Positions 12,894-18,845 of a stretch of 34,314 bases of DNA are shown one piece after another. Source of the stretch: a virus. The position numbers and the translations under genes are program-made. Position 1 is the stretch's first letter; each line of letters begins with the position of its first letter. The notes under the pieces are model-generated. The model ran no database searches and had not been told where the DNA came from. It saw nothing but the letters and a program-made list of their open reading frames with translations. The stretch spans positions 1 to 34,314 of IMG/VR virus record IMGVR_UViG_3300033992_000665. One strand, given 5' to 3'.

Positions 12894-12922
12894 TAAATAG
12901 CATTAACCGGAAATCAAGTCAA
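12894..12922 (-). promoter_or_regulatory. Candidate own promoter of the HNH gene
   Basis: Minus strand: TTGACT (12922-12917), 17 bases, TATTTA (12899-12894), six bases before the HNH ATG at 12887. The short distance implies a very short or nearly absent leader. The -10 is only a partial match. Independent promoters are common for free-standing homing endonucleases. Confidence 0.4.
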
Positions 12923-12925
12923 GGT

Positions 12926-13228
12926 CTAAAATGGAATGAAATCATCATCTTCCATTTCCGCAGTCGTCGGGAGTTTTTCGTAATTGGCTGGCGAAGCGGG
13001 CCGTGGTGCGTTTCGCCGCTCAATGATCCGGGCGTTGCCGATGATCTCCGGTTTTTCGTCCCTGCGGTCCTTGCCGAGGTCTTGCTTCACAATGGCGTCG
13101 TCTCCGTACTGGTTCCGGCCCTCTTTGTTCGGCCATACCGTAAGCGTTAGGTACGTGCCTTTGGCCCCTTTGTAGAGCGCCTCCTTGTCAATCTTGGTAA
13201 CGTCGATTTTGATGCTGAGTGGGTCCAT
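12926..13228 (-). CDS. Protein with SSB-type acidic C-terminal tip
   Basis: 100 residues beginning MDPLSIKIDVTKIDKEALYK, then GAKGTYLTLTVWPNKEGRNQ, a short beta-rich domain. The C-terminus is EMEDDDFIPF, very close to the DDDIPF tip by which bacterial SSB recruits repair and replication proteins. Similar short phage proteins with 'KidkskLykGkkGtYl' and acidic ends are known to me as uncharacterised. A role in binding single-stranded DNA or in mimicking the SSB tip to recruit host enzymes is inferred, and it fits the RecT, RuvC and helicase neighbours. The fold is shorter than a standard OB-fold SSB. Confidence 0.72.
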   Translation of the reverse strand: MDPLSIKIDVTKIDKEALYKGAKGTYLTLTVWPNKEGRNQYGDDAIVKQDLGKDRRDEKPEIIGNARIIERRNAPRPASPANYEKLPTTAEMEDDDFIPF

Positions 13229-13231
13229 GGG

Positions 13232-13492
13232 TCAATATGTGTCGGTGGTTTTTTCGTCTGCAAAGCGGGGGCGTGGTGAGACTTTCGCCCACCCGATTGG
13301 GATGATGCGGGTGTGCGGTGTCCGTTTTTGCTTGGGGATCTGCTGGTAAACGCGATGAGTATTCCCGCATGACGGCGCATGCGCCAGCTTGATGACGATG
13401 TCGAGTTGCGTCCGTTTCGTTCCCTCGTGGAGCATGTCGGGGTCAATCAATGCAACATCAATGTTGCCGAGGATATAGTCGTCGTCTAGCAT
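13232..13492 (-). CDS. 86-residue protein of unknown function
   Basis: Begins MLDDDYILGNIDVALIDPDM; the middle is mixed beta/alpha (LDIVIKLAHAP) and the C-terminus is basic and proline-containing. The start overlaps the end of the upstream gene by seven bases; the stop lies three bases before the SSB-tail start. No motif is recognised. Its operon position suggests a DNA metabolism accessory role at most. Confidence 0.65.
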   Translation of the reverse strand: MLDDDYILGNIDVALIDPDMLHEGTKRTQLDIVIKLAHAPSCGNTHRVYQQIPKQKRTPHTRIIPIGWAKVSPRPRFADEKTTDTY

Positions 13493-13704
13493 ATAAGGGT
13501 GGATTCGATGTTGTCAGCGGGGACTGCCATTCGCACATCTGTCATGGCGCGGATCTCGATTTCCCCGTTCCATCCGTCGTTGTCAGCGAGGCGTCCCAGC
13601 ACCTCGACGCCTTGGCCAGTCCGCAGCCAGTCGTACCTCTGCGGGCCGTCAATCGGGGTGACGACGGGGAATTTGCCGCCGGTGATGATGTGGCCGACCT
13701 TCAT
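13486..13704 (-). CDS. 72-residue beta-rich small protein
   Basis: Begins MKVGHIITGGKFPVVTPIDG, with YDWLRTGQGVEVLGRLADN and DVRMAVPADNIESTLIC. Alternating hydrophobic residues suggest a small beta-barrel (SH3- or OB-like). The start at 13704 overlaps the preceding stop by ATGA, which is preferred over an upstream ATG at 13782. No known family. Confidence 0.7.
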   Translation of the reverse strand: MKVGHIITGGKFPVVTPIDGPQRYDWLRTGQGVEVLGRLADNDGWNGEIEIRAMTDVRMAVPADNIESTLIC

Positions 13705-13925
13705 GCCTCGTCCTCCGCGTTGATTTGCCGCACCCGTAGCGTGATCGCCGTCAGCAGGTTGCGTGGGATGGCAATGAGCCATGCCTGGACCATGCCAAGC
13801 TCATCCCATTCGTCCTGCGCTGCCTTCGGAAGCCTCCGGTAAATGTTATCAGGGTTTCGCCTCATGGCGTCTGACAGTTCGTTGCGCGTGGCAACGATTG
13901 ATCGTGTGAGTTCGGTTGGTGTCAT
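13701..13925 (-). CDS. 74-residue helical protein
   Basis: Begins MTPTELTRSIVATRNELSDA and contains PKAAQDEWDELGMVQAWLIA; helical throughout, soluble and with no cysteines. Its ATG overlaps the stop of the regulator gene, and the preceding 12 bases are AACCGAACA, the leader motif, inside the regulator's C-terminal codons. Function unknown. Confidence 0.7.
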   Translation of the reverse strand: MTPTELTRSIVATRNELSDAMRRNPDNIYRRLPKAAQDEWDELGMVQAWLIAIPRNLLTAITLRVRQINAEDEA

Positions 13926-14404
13926 TGTTCGGTTGGTTTCGGCTGTGAAGCGTAGGCGACAAGTCCGGGTTTGGTGACTAGCTTTGCAAACCGCTCTGTC
14001 GGGATGGTCAGTAGCGCCGGGTTGATTTTGAGGTACGCACAGGCTTTGTCAATAAATTCCTGATGCGGCTCAACAATTCCCCGTTCGATCTGGTCCACCG
14101 TGCCGTCGCTGACGTGGCACGCAAAACCCATGGCTTCCCGCGAAATGGCATCCTTGCCACCGTCAGGTGATTTGCATAGGCGAAGCCACCGGAGACGCAT
14201 GCCGACAGTGTGCTGGTGCGCGGGGTCGATCAGTTGCACCATCCAATTTTTCCGACTGGCGGCGGAGCATTTGGGCGAGCAGAACGCGATGCTGTCCCAG
14301 TGGGCGCGTTTTTGCTTGGCCTTGGGAACCATCACACAACGGCACCCTTTGCAAGTTTTCCGTGCGGTGTCGCGCCATGTGGGGGGTGTGGGGTTGGCTA
14401 TCAC
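13922..14404 (-). CDS. Zinc-ribbon plus helix-turn-helix regulator
   Basis: 160 residues. The start is taken as the GTG at 14404, whose GTGA overlaps the stop of the 106-residue gene; the ATG at 14467 would overlap that gene by 67 bases. The N-terminal 60 residues carry CKGC and FCSPKC cysteine pairs, a zinc ribbon. Downstream is an XRE-type HTH: MRLRWLRLCKSPDGGKDAIS, then REAMGFACHVSDGTVDQIE, then RGIVEPHQEFIDKACAYLKI. It is the only recognisable HTH repressor-type protein in the genome, so it is the leading candidate to bind the phage promoters or the palindrome at 8470. It lies inside the early operon rather than beside a divergent promoter, unlike classical CI. Confidence 0.78.
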   Translation of the reverse strand: MIANPTPPTWRDTARKTCKGCRCVMVPKAKQKRAHWDSIAFCSPKCSAASRKNWMVQLIDPAHQHTVGMRLRWLRLCKSPDGGKDAISREAMGFACHVSDGTVDQIERGIVEPHQEFIDKACAYLKINPALLTIPTERFAKLVTKPGLVAYASQPKPTEQ

Positions 14405-14721
14405 TCGCCCCTCCCTTCTGCCTTGGCGATGGCGTCTTTTGCTTTTAACGTCGGGTACATATTCCACTGAGCCTCAATGATGTGGGCGTCTTCAATAAAT
14501 GCTACGCACACCTTCAACGCCTCCAGCAACTCCGGCGCGGCGGCGATGAGGCGGGCGTTTGCTTCGCTGGGAATGCGGATGTGTGAGCCTGACATGACAT
14601 GGTGTCCGTTCCTGTCCACAAGAAAAGGGGCATGCTCGACGCCATCGTAGTCCGTCCACGGCATTGCGTCTTCGTCGTCCCAATACCATGGTCCCGGAGT
14701 GTGTTTCGGTTGTTCGCTCAT
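14401..14721 (-). CDS. Common phage protein with HTPGPW and ANARLIAAAPELL motifs
   Basis: 106 residues. The start MSEQPKHTPGPWYWDDED and the later ANARLIAAAPELLEALKVCV are signature segments of a widespread short phage family of unknown biochemical role. It is complete and of normal length. The start overlaps the nuclease stop by ATGA; AACCGAAAC-type sequence (CAACCGAAACAC) lies within the first codons. Confidence 0.82.
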   Translation of the reverse strand: MSEQPKHTPGPWYWDDEDAMPWTDYDGVEHAPFLVDRNGHHVMSGSHIRIPSEANARLIAAAPELLEALKVCVAFIEDAHIIEAQWNMYPTLKAKDAIAKAEGRGE

Positions 14722-15947
14722 TTGATTTTCTTGTTATAGGTAAGTTCGGTTTTCGTCTTCTGAGTCATCAGTTCGCCCAGCGTTTCAGCCAGTGCATCTT
14801 TCGCCTGCTTGGCGGTTATGTTATACCGGGTGGCGGATTTCATGCCGCTGGCTTTGTGGATCTCCTCTGTCAGCGTGGCCGCGCTGAGTTTCGCCGCCCG
14901 CATCAATGCGGCTTGCGCCCCGCCCTCCGCCTCTGCCAGCAACGGGGCGAGCAGAATCGCCGCCTTGTCGGGGTCGGTGATCTCCCGGTTGCCGTTTTCT
15001 TCCACCAATTCCCACCCGGCTTCGCGCAGTTCGTCCGCTGCCGCTCCACCCTCCTCCAACCGCCGACGGATTGCGGCCTTGATCGCTGCCGCGCCCCACT
15101 CCAGCATCTTCACGCGCTCGCCCATCTCCGCGAGGGTGGCGGTGTCGGTTTCGTAGGCGCGGGCAAACAACGCCTCCTTGATTTTGTCCGGTGGCAACCC
15201 GTCCCGAGTCAGCGGTGCGAGCGTCTGCGCGTTGTGGGCCGCGTAGGTGCGGCAGATTAAGCGGGCGGGGCAGTATTGGCACCATGGCCCAGCCTTCGTC
15301 TCCGTGGCGTCTGGGGCGTTTATCCATTGATGCACCAACCAATCGCGGGTTGTTTTGAGTGCGTGTCTGGAAAATACGGCAACGGTTGGCTGGCCGACCA
15401 TTGGCGCGACGATGGCAACGGTGACAGTTTCAGAGCGGAGGTAAAACGAGAGCGACGCCAGCCCTCGCAACTGGTCATTTGCGTCGGCTGGGGTGATGTC
15501 GCCGCGCCCGGTTTTGTAGTCGAGAATCAACAGGTGATCCCCGGCTTTCGCAATCAAGTCAACCTGCCCGCTACCAATCCATGGCAGGGGGCCGGAAATG
15601 TCGCCCGTCACCCCGAATGCAGTAATGCCGAAACGGCGCTCCCGCGTCTCCCACTCAATATTCCCGTGGCGCTTTGCGAAGTCTGCCAGCAGCCAGTTGC
15701 GCTGCCCTTGGCACAACGTCGCAGTGCGCTGCTCGTCATAGCTGAGTGCGGCCCAATCCTCATCCGATTCCGTCTCAAGCCAGCGGTGAATCCGGGTGCC
15801 GCTCGCCGCGTCGTCGCTGTCGTCGGGTGGTGCCATCCCGGCGGCGATGGCCTGCTTTGCTGCGCGGAATGATCCGGGACAGTTGACGAGACGGTGGAGG
15901 CTGCTGGCGGAGGGAAGTCCGCGGCGAGGGTCTGGTTCGGTTGTCAT
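14718..15947 (-). CDS. DUF2800 Cas4/RecB-like PD-(D/E)XK nuclease, probable Fe-S protein
   Basis: 409 residues. Nuclease motifs: His54 in TRIHRW, Asp130 in SGQVDLIA and Asp143-Tyr-Lys145 in LILDYKTGRG, the D...DxK core. Cys23 together with Cys223, Cys226 and Cys232 (CQYCPARLIC) gives the one-plus-three cysteine pattern that holds a 4Fe-4S cluster in AddB and Cas4. Such DUF2800 proteins are usually partners of phage annealases, resecting DNA ends to 3' tails for RecT, which lies directly upstream here. The C-terminal 150 residues are helical. The leader AACCGAAACCAAT precedes the ATG. Confidence 0.88.
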   Translation of the reverse strand: MTTEPDPRRGLPSASSLHRLVNCPGSFRAAKQAIAAGMAPPDDSDDAASGTRIHRWLETESDEDWAALSYDEQRTATLCQGQRNWLLADFAKRHGNIEWETRERRFGITAFGVTGDISGPLPWIGSGQVDLIAKAGDHLLILDYKTGRGDITPADANDQLRGLASLSFYLRSETVTVAIVAPMVGQPTVAVFSRHALKTTRDWLVHQWINAPDATETKAGPWCQYCPARLICRTYAAHNAQTLAPLTRDGLPPDKIKEALFARAYETDTATLAEMGERVKMLEWGAAAIKAAIRRRLEEGGAAADELREAGWELVEENGNREITDPDKAAILLAPLLAEAEGGAQAALMRAAKLSAATLTEEIHKASGMKSATRYNITAKQAKDALAETLGELMTQKTKTELTYNKKIK

Positions 15948-16027
15948 ATTGGTTTCGGTTAGTGTTGCGCGTTGGGAAGATGCGCGCCCCCTTGTATGCC
16001 TTCGCTCTGGTCAGCGCAAGCGATTAT

Positions 16028-16960
16028 TCACGGCGCTTCCGTGTATTGCGAAAGCGCGGAAACGAGGTGACCAAACCCGTTGAGGGCTGCGCGGGCTTCG
16101 TCGTCGGCGATGTCGTCAAATGTCGCGGCCTCAGTGACGGCTTGGCTGCGGAGGTATTCGGTGGCGTCCACAAGGCTAATCCCTGCCGACTCCAGCTTCG
16201 CCGCGAGCAATGCGACAGGCTTGTCAGTCGGAGCATCCACCGGCGCAAACAGCCCGGCGACCTGAGAGACCGGCGGAAGCTTGGCAGGCACCGGCGTAAC
16301 GTCGCGTTCAATTCGGTCGTCGTCGCGTTCTACGGCATCGGCAATCTCCACGGACAACGGGAGCAGCTTGATGAGGCGGCGGAGTGCGGTTTTCTTCGCC
16401 ATCTCGCCCCAGTCCGTAATCCATGGGTGAGATTTCTTGTTATTGCGGGCGTAGCTGTAGCCTTGCGAGCGGTCCCGAATGCCGTTGACTTCATCCAGCG
16501 TCATCACCGCCGTCTGAGTTTCCCCGCTTGCTAGTTTCGCCTCCGCGTAAACGGCTTGCACCTCGCCCCTGCTTTTCCGCCAGTCGATGCGGTGCGTGAT
16601 GGTGCCGTTTTCCCAATCGAATCCGTCATTTTCGCAGACGGTTTCGGCGCGGATTGCGGCAACGTCACCAGAACGCCGCACTAGCTCAATCAGGCCCTTG
16701 TAATCGATGATGAGGGTACACTGGTCTTTGTACGGGATCAGGTGCGCCCTCCGCCCGTCCGGTTCAATGCCGAGTGCGGAGCAATCCATGAGGCACCTGA
16801 GAAGGGATTCACGGGTGCAGTCTTGCAGCTTGGGATTGCGAGTAAGTGCCGTCAACGCTACACGCGCAAAACGGTCAGCAGTGAGGTGCTTGGGGAGCGC
16901 GGCGGCGCATTGCTCTTTGAATTTGTCAGATGCAATAAGTGATCGGATGTCTTGGCTCAT
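16028..16960 (-). CDS. recT: RecT-family single-strand annealing protein
   Basis: 310 residues. N-terminal segment FARVALTALTRNPKLQDCTR and LLRCLMDCSALGIEPDGRRA, then HLIPYKDQCTLIIDYKGLIE, the hallmark RecT/Red-beta core ('yGl.pdg...liPy....tliigYkGl'). WGEMAKKTALRRLIKLLPLS near 200-220 is the conserved basic end of the domain. The C-terminal 90 residues are acidic and less ordered. It anneals complementary single strands during phage recombination and repair, working with the Cas4-like nuclease next to it. The leader is A/C-rich with CCGAAACC about 25 bases upstream and no Shine-Dalgarno. Confidence 0.93.
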   Translation of the reverse strand: MSQDIRSLIASDKFKEQCAAALPKHLTADRFARVALTALTRNPKLQDCTRESLLRCLMDCSALGIEPDGRRAHLIPYKDQCTLIIDYKGLIELVRRSGDVAAIRAETVCENDGFDWENGTITHRIDWRKSRGEVQAVYAEAKLASGETQTAVMTLDEVNGIRDRSQGYSYARNNKKSHPWITDWGEMAKKTALRRLIKLLPLSVEIADAVERDDDRIERDVTPVPAKLPPVSQVAGLFAPVDAPTDKPVALLAAKLESAGISLVDATEYLRSQAVTEAATFDDIADDEARAALNGFGHLVSALSQYTEAP

Positions 16961-16978
16961 TTGGTGTGGTGTTTCTTG

Positions 16979-17134
16979 TTATGGTTTCGGGTGAGTTGTT
17001 GTGTTCGCCAGTGTTTTCGGCGCTGCAAGCATTTTGTTTGCCGCGATTGCGAATCTTGACATTGCGGCGCGTTCGTCCTTTGTGGGCTTCTCCTCGCCTT
17101 TGAGGATAAGGTGGATTTGGTATGATGTGGTCAT
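16979..17134 (-). CDS. 51-residue small protein
   Basis: Begins MTTSYQIHLILKGEEKPTKD, then ERAAMSRFAIAANKMLAAPK, and ends TTTHPKP. Probably a short beta strand followed by one helix. The ATG overlaps the stop of the zinc-ribbon gene (ATGA at 17131-17134), and the stop lies 18 bases before RecT. It fills a gap that would otherwise be empty in this packed operon. Function unknown. Confidence 0.65.
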   Translation of the reverse strand: MTTSYQIHLILKGEEKPTKDERAAMSRFAIAANKMLAAPKTLANTTTHPKP

Positions 17135-17526
17135 GGAGATTTGTGTACTGGGCAGTTTTCGCAGGGCCTCAAATAGCCGCTGCCGTCGGGGTTGTCAGAA
17201 ATGATGTCAGCGCCAGTCCATCCGCATTTGTGATTTTGTCCGAATTTGGTCACTCGAACAAGCGGACACCTAAGGTGATCGTGCGCAAAATCCAACCCGC
17301 ACGTCCCGCGCCCGTCCGTCGTCTTGAATTTGGGTAGGGCAATCTTAACGGTTTCCTCCGTACCGTTTTCGTAGATCCCATTGATCTCATCCCGTTCCCT
17401 CTGGCAGTCGGGGCAGAAATCGGTGGCATCATCGCGGAGGAGTGAGCCGCATTGTTCGCAGAACCAGTCGTCGTCACCCCGGTTGCAGTCCGGGGGTTCC
17501 ATGTCTTCGTGGCGTTGGGCGGTCAT
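17131..17526 (-). CDS. 131-residue multi-cysteine zinc-binding protein
   Basis: Two cysteine pairs near the N-terminus (CEQC, CPDC) form a zinc ribbon; further cysteines (CGLD, CPLV, CGW, CENC) in the second half may hold another metal. Between them is a beta-rich segment IYENGTEETVKIALPKFK. The start has a Shine-Dalgarno-like GGGAGG upstream and overlaps the previous stop by ATGA. The second half resembles no family I can name; a nucleic-acid-associated role is possible. Confidence 0.75.
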   Translation of the reverse strand: MTAQRHEDMEPPDCNRGDDDWFCEQCGSLLRDDATDFCPDCQRERDEINGIYENGTEETVKIALPKFKTTDGRGTCGLDFAHDHLRCPLVRVTKFGQNHKCGWTGADIISDNPDGSGYLRPCENCPVHKSP

Positions 17527-17729
17527 GGCTGAACCTCCCGGCGCAGGGTGTCGGCGATGTCGCGGAGGCGGAGAAATTCGGCGGTGGCCGGGTATGTGGA
17601 TGGCGTCGCGCCAAACCGCTGCATCATCGCTGCTGCTTCGTCTGCGATTTGTTGGAACTGATTGGCTGCGTAAGCCTTGTAGGCGTCCATGGCTGCGATG
17701 GCCGCTTTGCGTTTTTGTGATTCGTTCAT
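17523..17729 (-). CDS. 68-residue helical protein
   Basis: Begins MNESQKRKAAIAAMDAYKAY, helical through LRLRDIADTLRREVQP, with no cysteines. It follows a 12-base gap containing CATAACCGAACC directly before the ATG, a variant of the leader motif. No family recognised. Confidence 0.7.
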   Translation of the reverse strand: MNESQKRKAAIAAMDAYKAYAANQFQQIADEAAAMMQRFGATPSTYPATAEFLRLRDIADTLRREVQP

Positions 17730-17741
17730 GGTTCGGTTATG

Positions 17742-17984
17742 TTATCGGGTTGCGTATCGTGAATGCCTCCAGACGTGCGCCAGTGCGGCGTCTGGGTATG
17801 TCGGCGTGGGCCAGATGAGCTTCTGGCCGCACCTGACCAGAAATCCGTCGCCGGATCTGGTCAACGAGTATTCCCGTCCGCAGAAGCGGAATTGACAACC
17901 GGTTGCGTCGAAGCTGTGAACTTGCGCGTCCCAGCCGCGCTCTTGTAACCGCTGGCGGTGTTGGCGTTCGAGGAAAGTTTTCAT
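17742..17984 (-). CDS. 80-residue small protein
   Basis: Begins MKTFLERQHRQRLQERGWDA, then a beta-rich part, FRFCGREYSLTRSGDGFLVR, and ends VWRHSRYATR. A canonical Shine-Dalgarno, AAGGAGGCAG, stands before the ATG, one of the few in the genome, and the start overlaps the upstream stop. A competing longer frame covering 17737-18063 is low-complexity and crosses the upstream gene, so it is rejected. Function unknown. Confidence 0.75.
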   Translation of the reverse strand: MKTFLERQHRQRLQERGWDAQVHSFDATGCQFRFCGREYSLTRSGDGFLVRCGQKLIWPTPTYPDAALAHVWRHSRYATR

Positions 17985-18352
17985 TCTGCCTCCTTTTTTG
18001 CTTGGATTCTGGCTTTTGCGATCCTGCTGCGGATTTTGTCGCGGAATAGCGAAAGGGATTCAATCAATCCCTCCCAGTCAATTTCGGTGCTGTTCCATAC
18101 TTCCTCCGTGTTATCAAGAAACTCATCCATGGAAACCGTCACATGCTGATCCCCCAGCAAAAACCCGATGTTTGCCTCTTCGTTTGGATCATCTAGGTCA
18201 TCTTTGCATAGGCAAATCTGAATGCCGTCGTCTCCCGTTGTCTGCTCCCTAAAAAACTCCTCCATGCCGTCCACGTCTTCGGCTAGTTGCTTTCTGATTC
18301 CGTCAAAAATCAGCTTGATGTCTCCGGGGTCGTTTTTTGGTCGTGTCTTCAT
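17981..18352 (-). CDS. 123-residue acidic protein, first gene of the early operon
   Basis: Begins MKTRPKNDPGDIKLIFDGIR. The middle is strongly acidic (CLCKDDLDDPNEEANIGFLL, DEFLDNTEEVWNSTEIDWEG) and the C-terminus basic (RDKIRSRIAKARIQAKKEAE). The start at 18352 is supported by promoter P3 (-10 at 18393-18398, 40 bases upstream) and by two leader motifs in tandem, AACCGAAACCAAACCGA-ATG. An upstream in-frame ATG at 18397 lies within the promoter -10 and is rejected. Acidic first-expressed phage proteins are sometimes DNA mimics or host-takeover factors; this is only a suggestion. Confidence 0.75.
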   Translation of the reverse strand: MKTRPKNDPGDIKLIFDGIRKQLAEDVDGMEEFFREQTTGDDGIQICLCKDDLDDPNEEANIGFLLGDQHVTVSMDEFLDNTEEVWNSTEIDWEGLIESLSLFRDKIRSRIAKARIQAKKEAE

Positions 18353-18392
18353 TCGGTTTGGTTTCGGTTGTGCTGCCTCGTGGCAACACCGG

Positions 18393-18429
18393 ATCATCGC
18401 ACATTCCGCGTCGTGTGCAAGTCTTTTTT
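18393..18429 (-). promoter_or_regulatory. Repeated phage promoter, copy P3
   Basis: Minus strand: six A (18429-18424), GAC, TTGCAC (18420-18415), 16 bases ending ATGTGC, GATGAT (18398-18393), then CCGGTGTTGCC. It is the most divergent copy in the spacer but keeps the A-tract, exact spacing and downstream CCGGTGT. It heads the early operon. Confidence 0.75.
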
Positions 18430-18479
18430 ATTGCTGCGGTGCATTTTGTTCCCCTCCCCAGAAAAAGAGCGGCGTGATG

Positions 18480-18516
18480 AAAAAAGACTTGCGCGGGAGA
18501 CGAGGTGTGGTATTCT
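18480..18516 (+). promoter_or_regulatory. Repeated phage promoter, copy P4 (divergent)
   Basis: Plus strand: six A (18480-18485), gac, ttgcgc (18489-18494), 16 bases ending ggtgtgg, tattct (18511-18516). It is back to back with P3, with the two -35 elements 68 bases apart, and drives the 83-residue gene. The downstream part (cacgtcgtcagcaac) matches P2's end (gtcagcaa) better than CGGTGT. Confidence 0.8.
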
Positions 18517-18553
18517 CACGTCGTCAGCAACAACCAACCAACCGCATAACAAA

Positions 18554-18805
18554 ATGAACATGACCTTCGCAGCCGAAAACTACATCGCAACGGGCGACGC
18601 CGAAATCGCCCACAAAGCGGCCCTTAAGGCTTGGGACGCAGCGGAGGAAGCCCTTGCGGCAGCCGACGCCGAGTTCGTCTCGGCTGAAATGGGCGAGGCT
18701 AAGTACCTCGCAAACTTCAAATACAAAGCCGCACAGGCTGCGGCAAAAATGGCGGAGGAGATCGCCATGCAGACATGGAAGGAGACGTGGAGGGTCTCCC
18801 AATAA
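18554..18805 (+). CDS. 83-residue alanine-rich helical protein, the only plus-strand gene
   Basis: Begins MNMTFAAENYIATGDAEIAH and is helical almost throughout (KAALKAWDAAEEALAAADAE, NFKYKAAQAAAKMAEEIAMQ), ending TWRVSQ; probably a coiled coil. It has its own promoter copy P4, a leader of repeated AACC units (aaccaaccaaccgcataacaaa) and a perfect terminator right after the stop. This isolated, divergent, self-contained unit is typical of morons, antirepressors and inhibitors of host defence. No motif identifies which. A longer frame from 18287 would run through both promoters and is rejected. Confidence 0.82.
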   Translation: MNMTFAAENYIATGDAEIAHKAALKAWDAAEEALAAADAEFVSAEMGEAKYLANFKYKAAQAAAKMAEEIAMQTWKETWRVSQ

Positions 18806-18811
18806 CCCACC

Positions 18812-18839
18812 GCCCCACCCGAAACGGTGGGGCTTTTTT
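18812..18839 (+). terminator. Rho-independent terminator of the 83-residue gene
   Basis: gccccacc (18812-18819), loop cgaaac, ggtggggc (18826-18833), then six T. The eight-pair stem is perfect. Only the plus strand has the T run, but the same hairpin lies just past the stop of the minus-strand hub gene and might slow transcription from that side. Confidence 0.93.
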
Positions 18840-18845
18840 GTGCCG

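Noticed and set aside
17737-18063. Minus-strand 108-residue frame
   Set aside because: It overlaps two better genes in another frame, has low-complexity sequence and lacks a start signal, whereas the 80-residue frame has AAGGAGG and an ATGA overlap.
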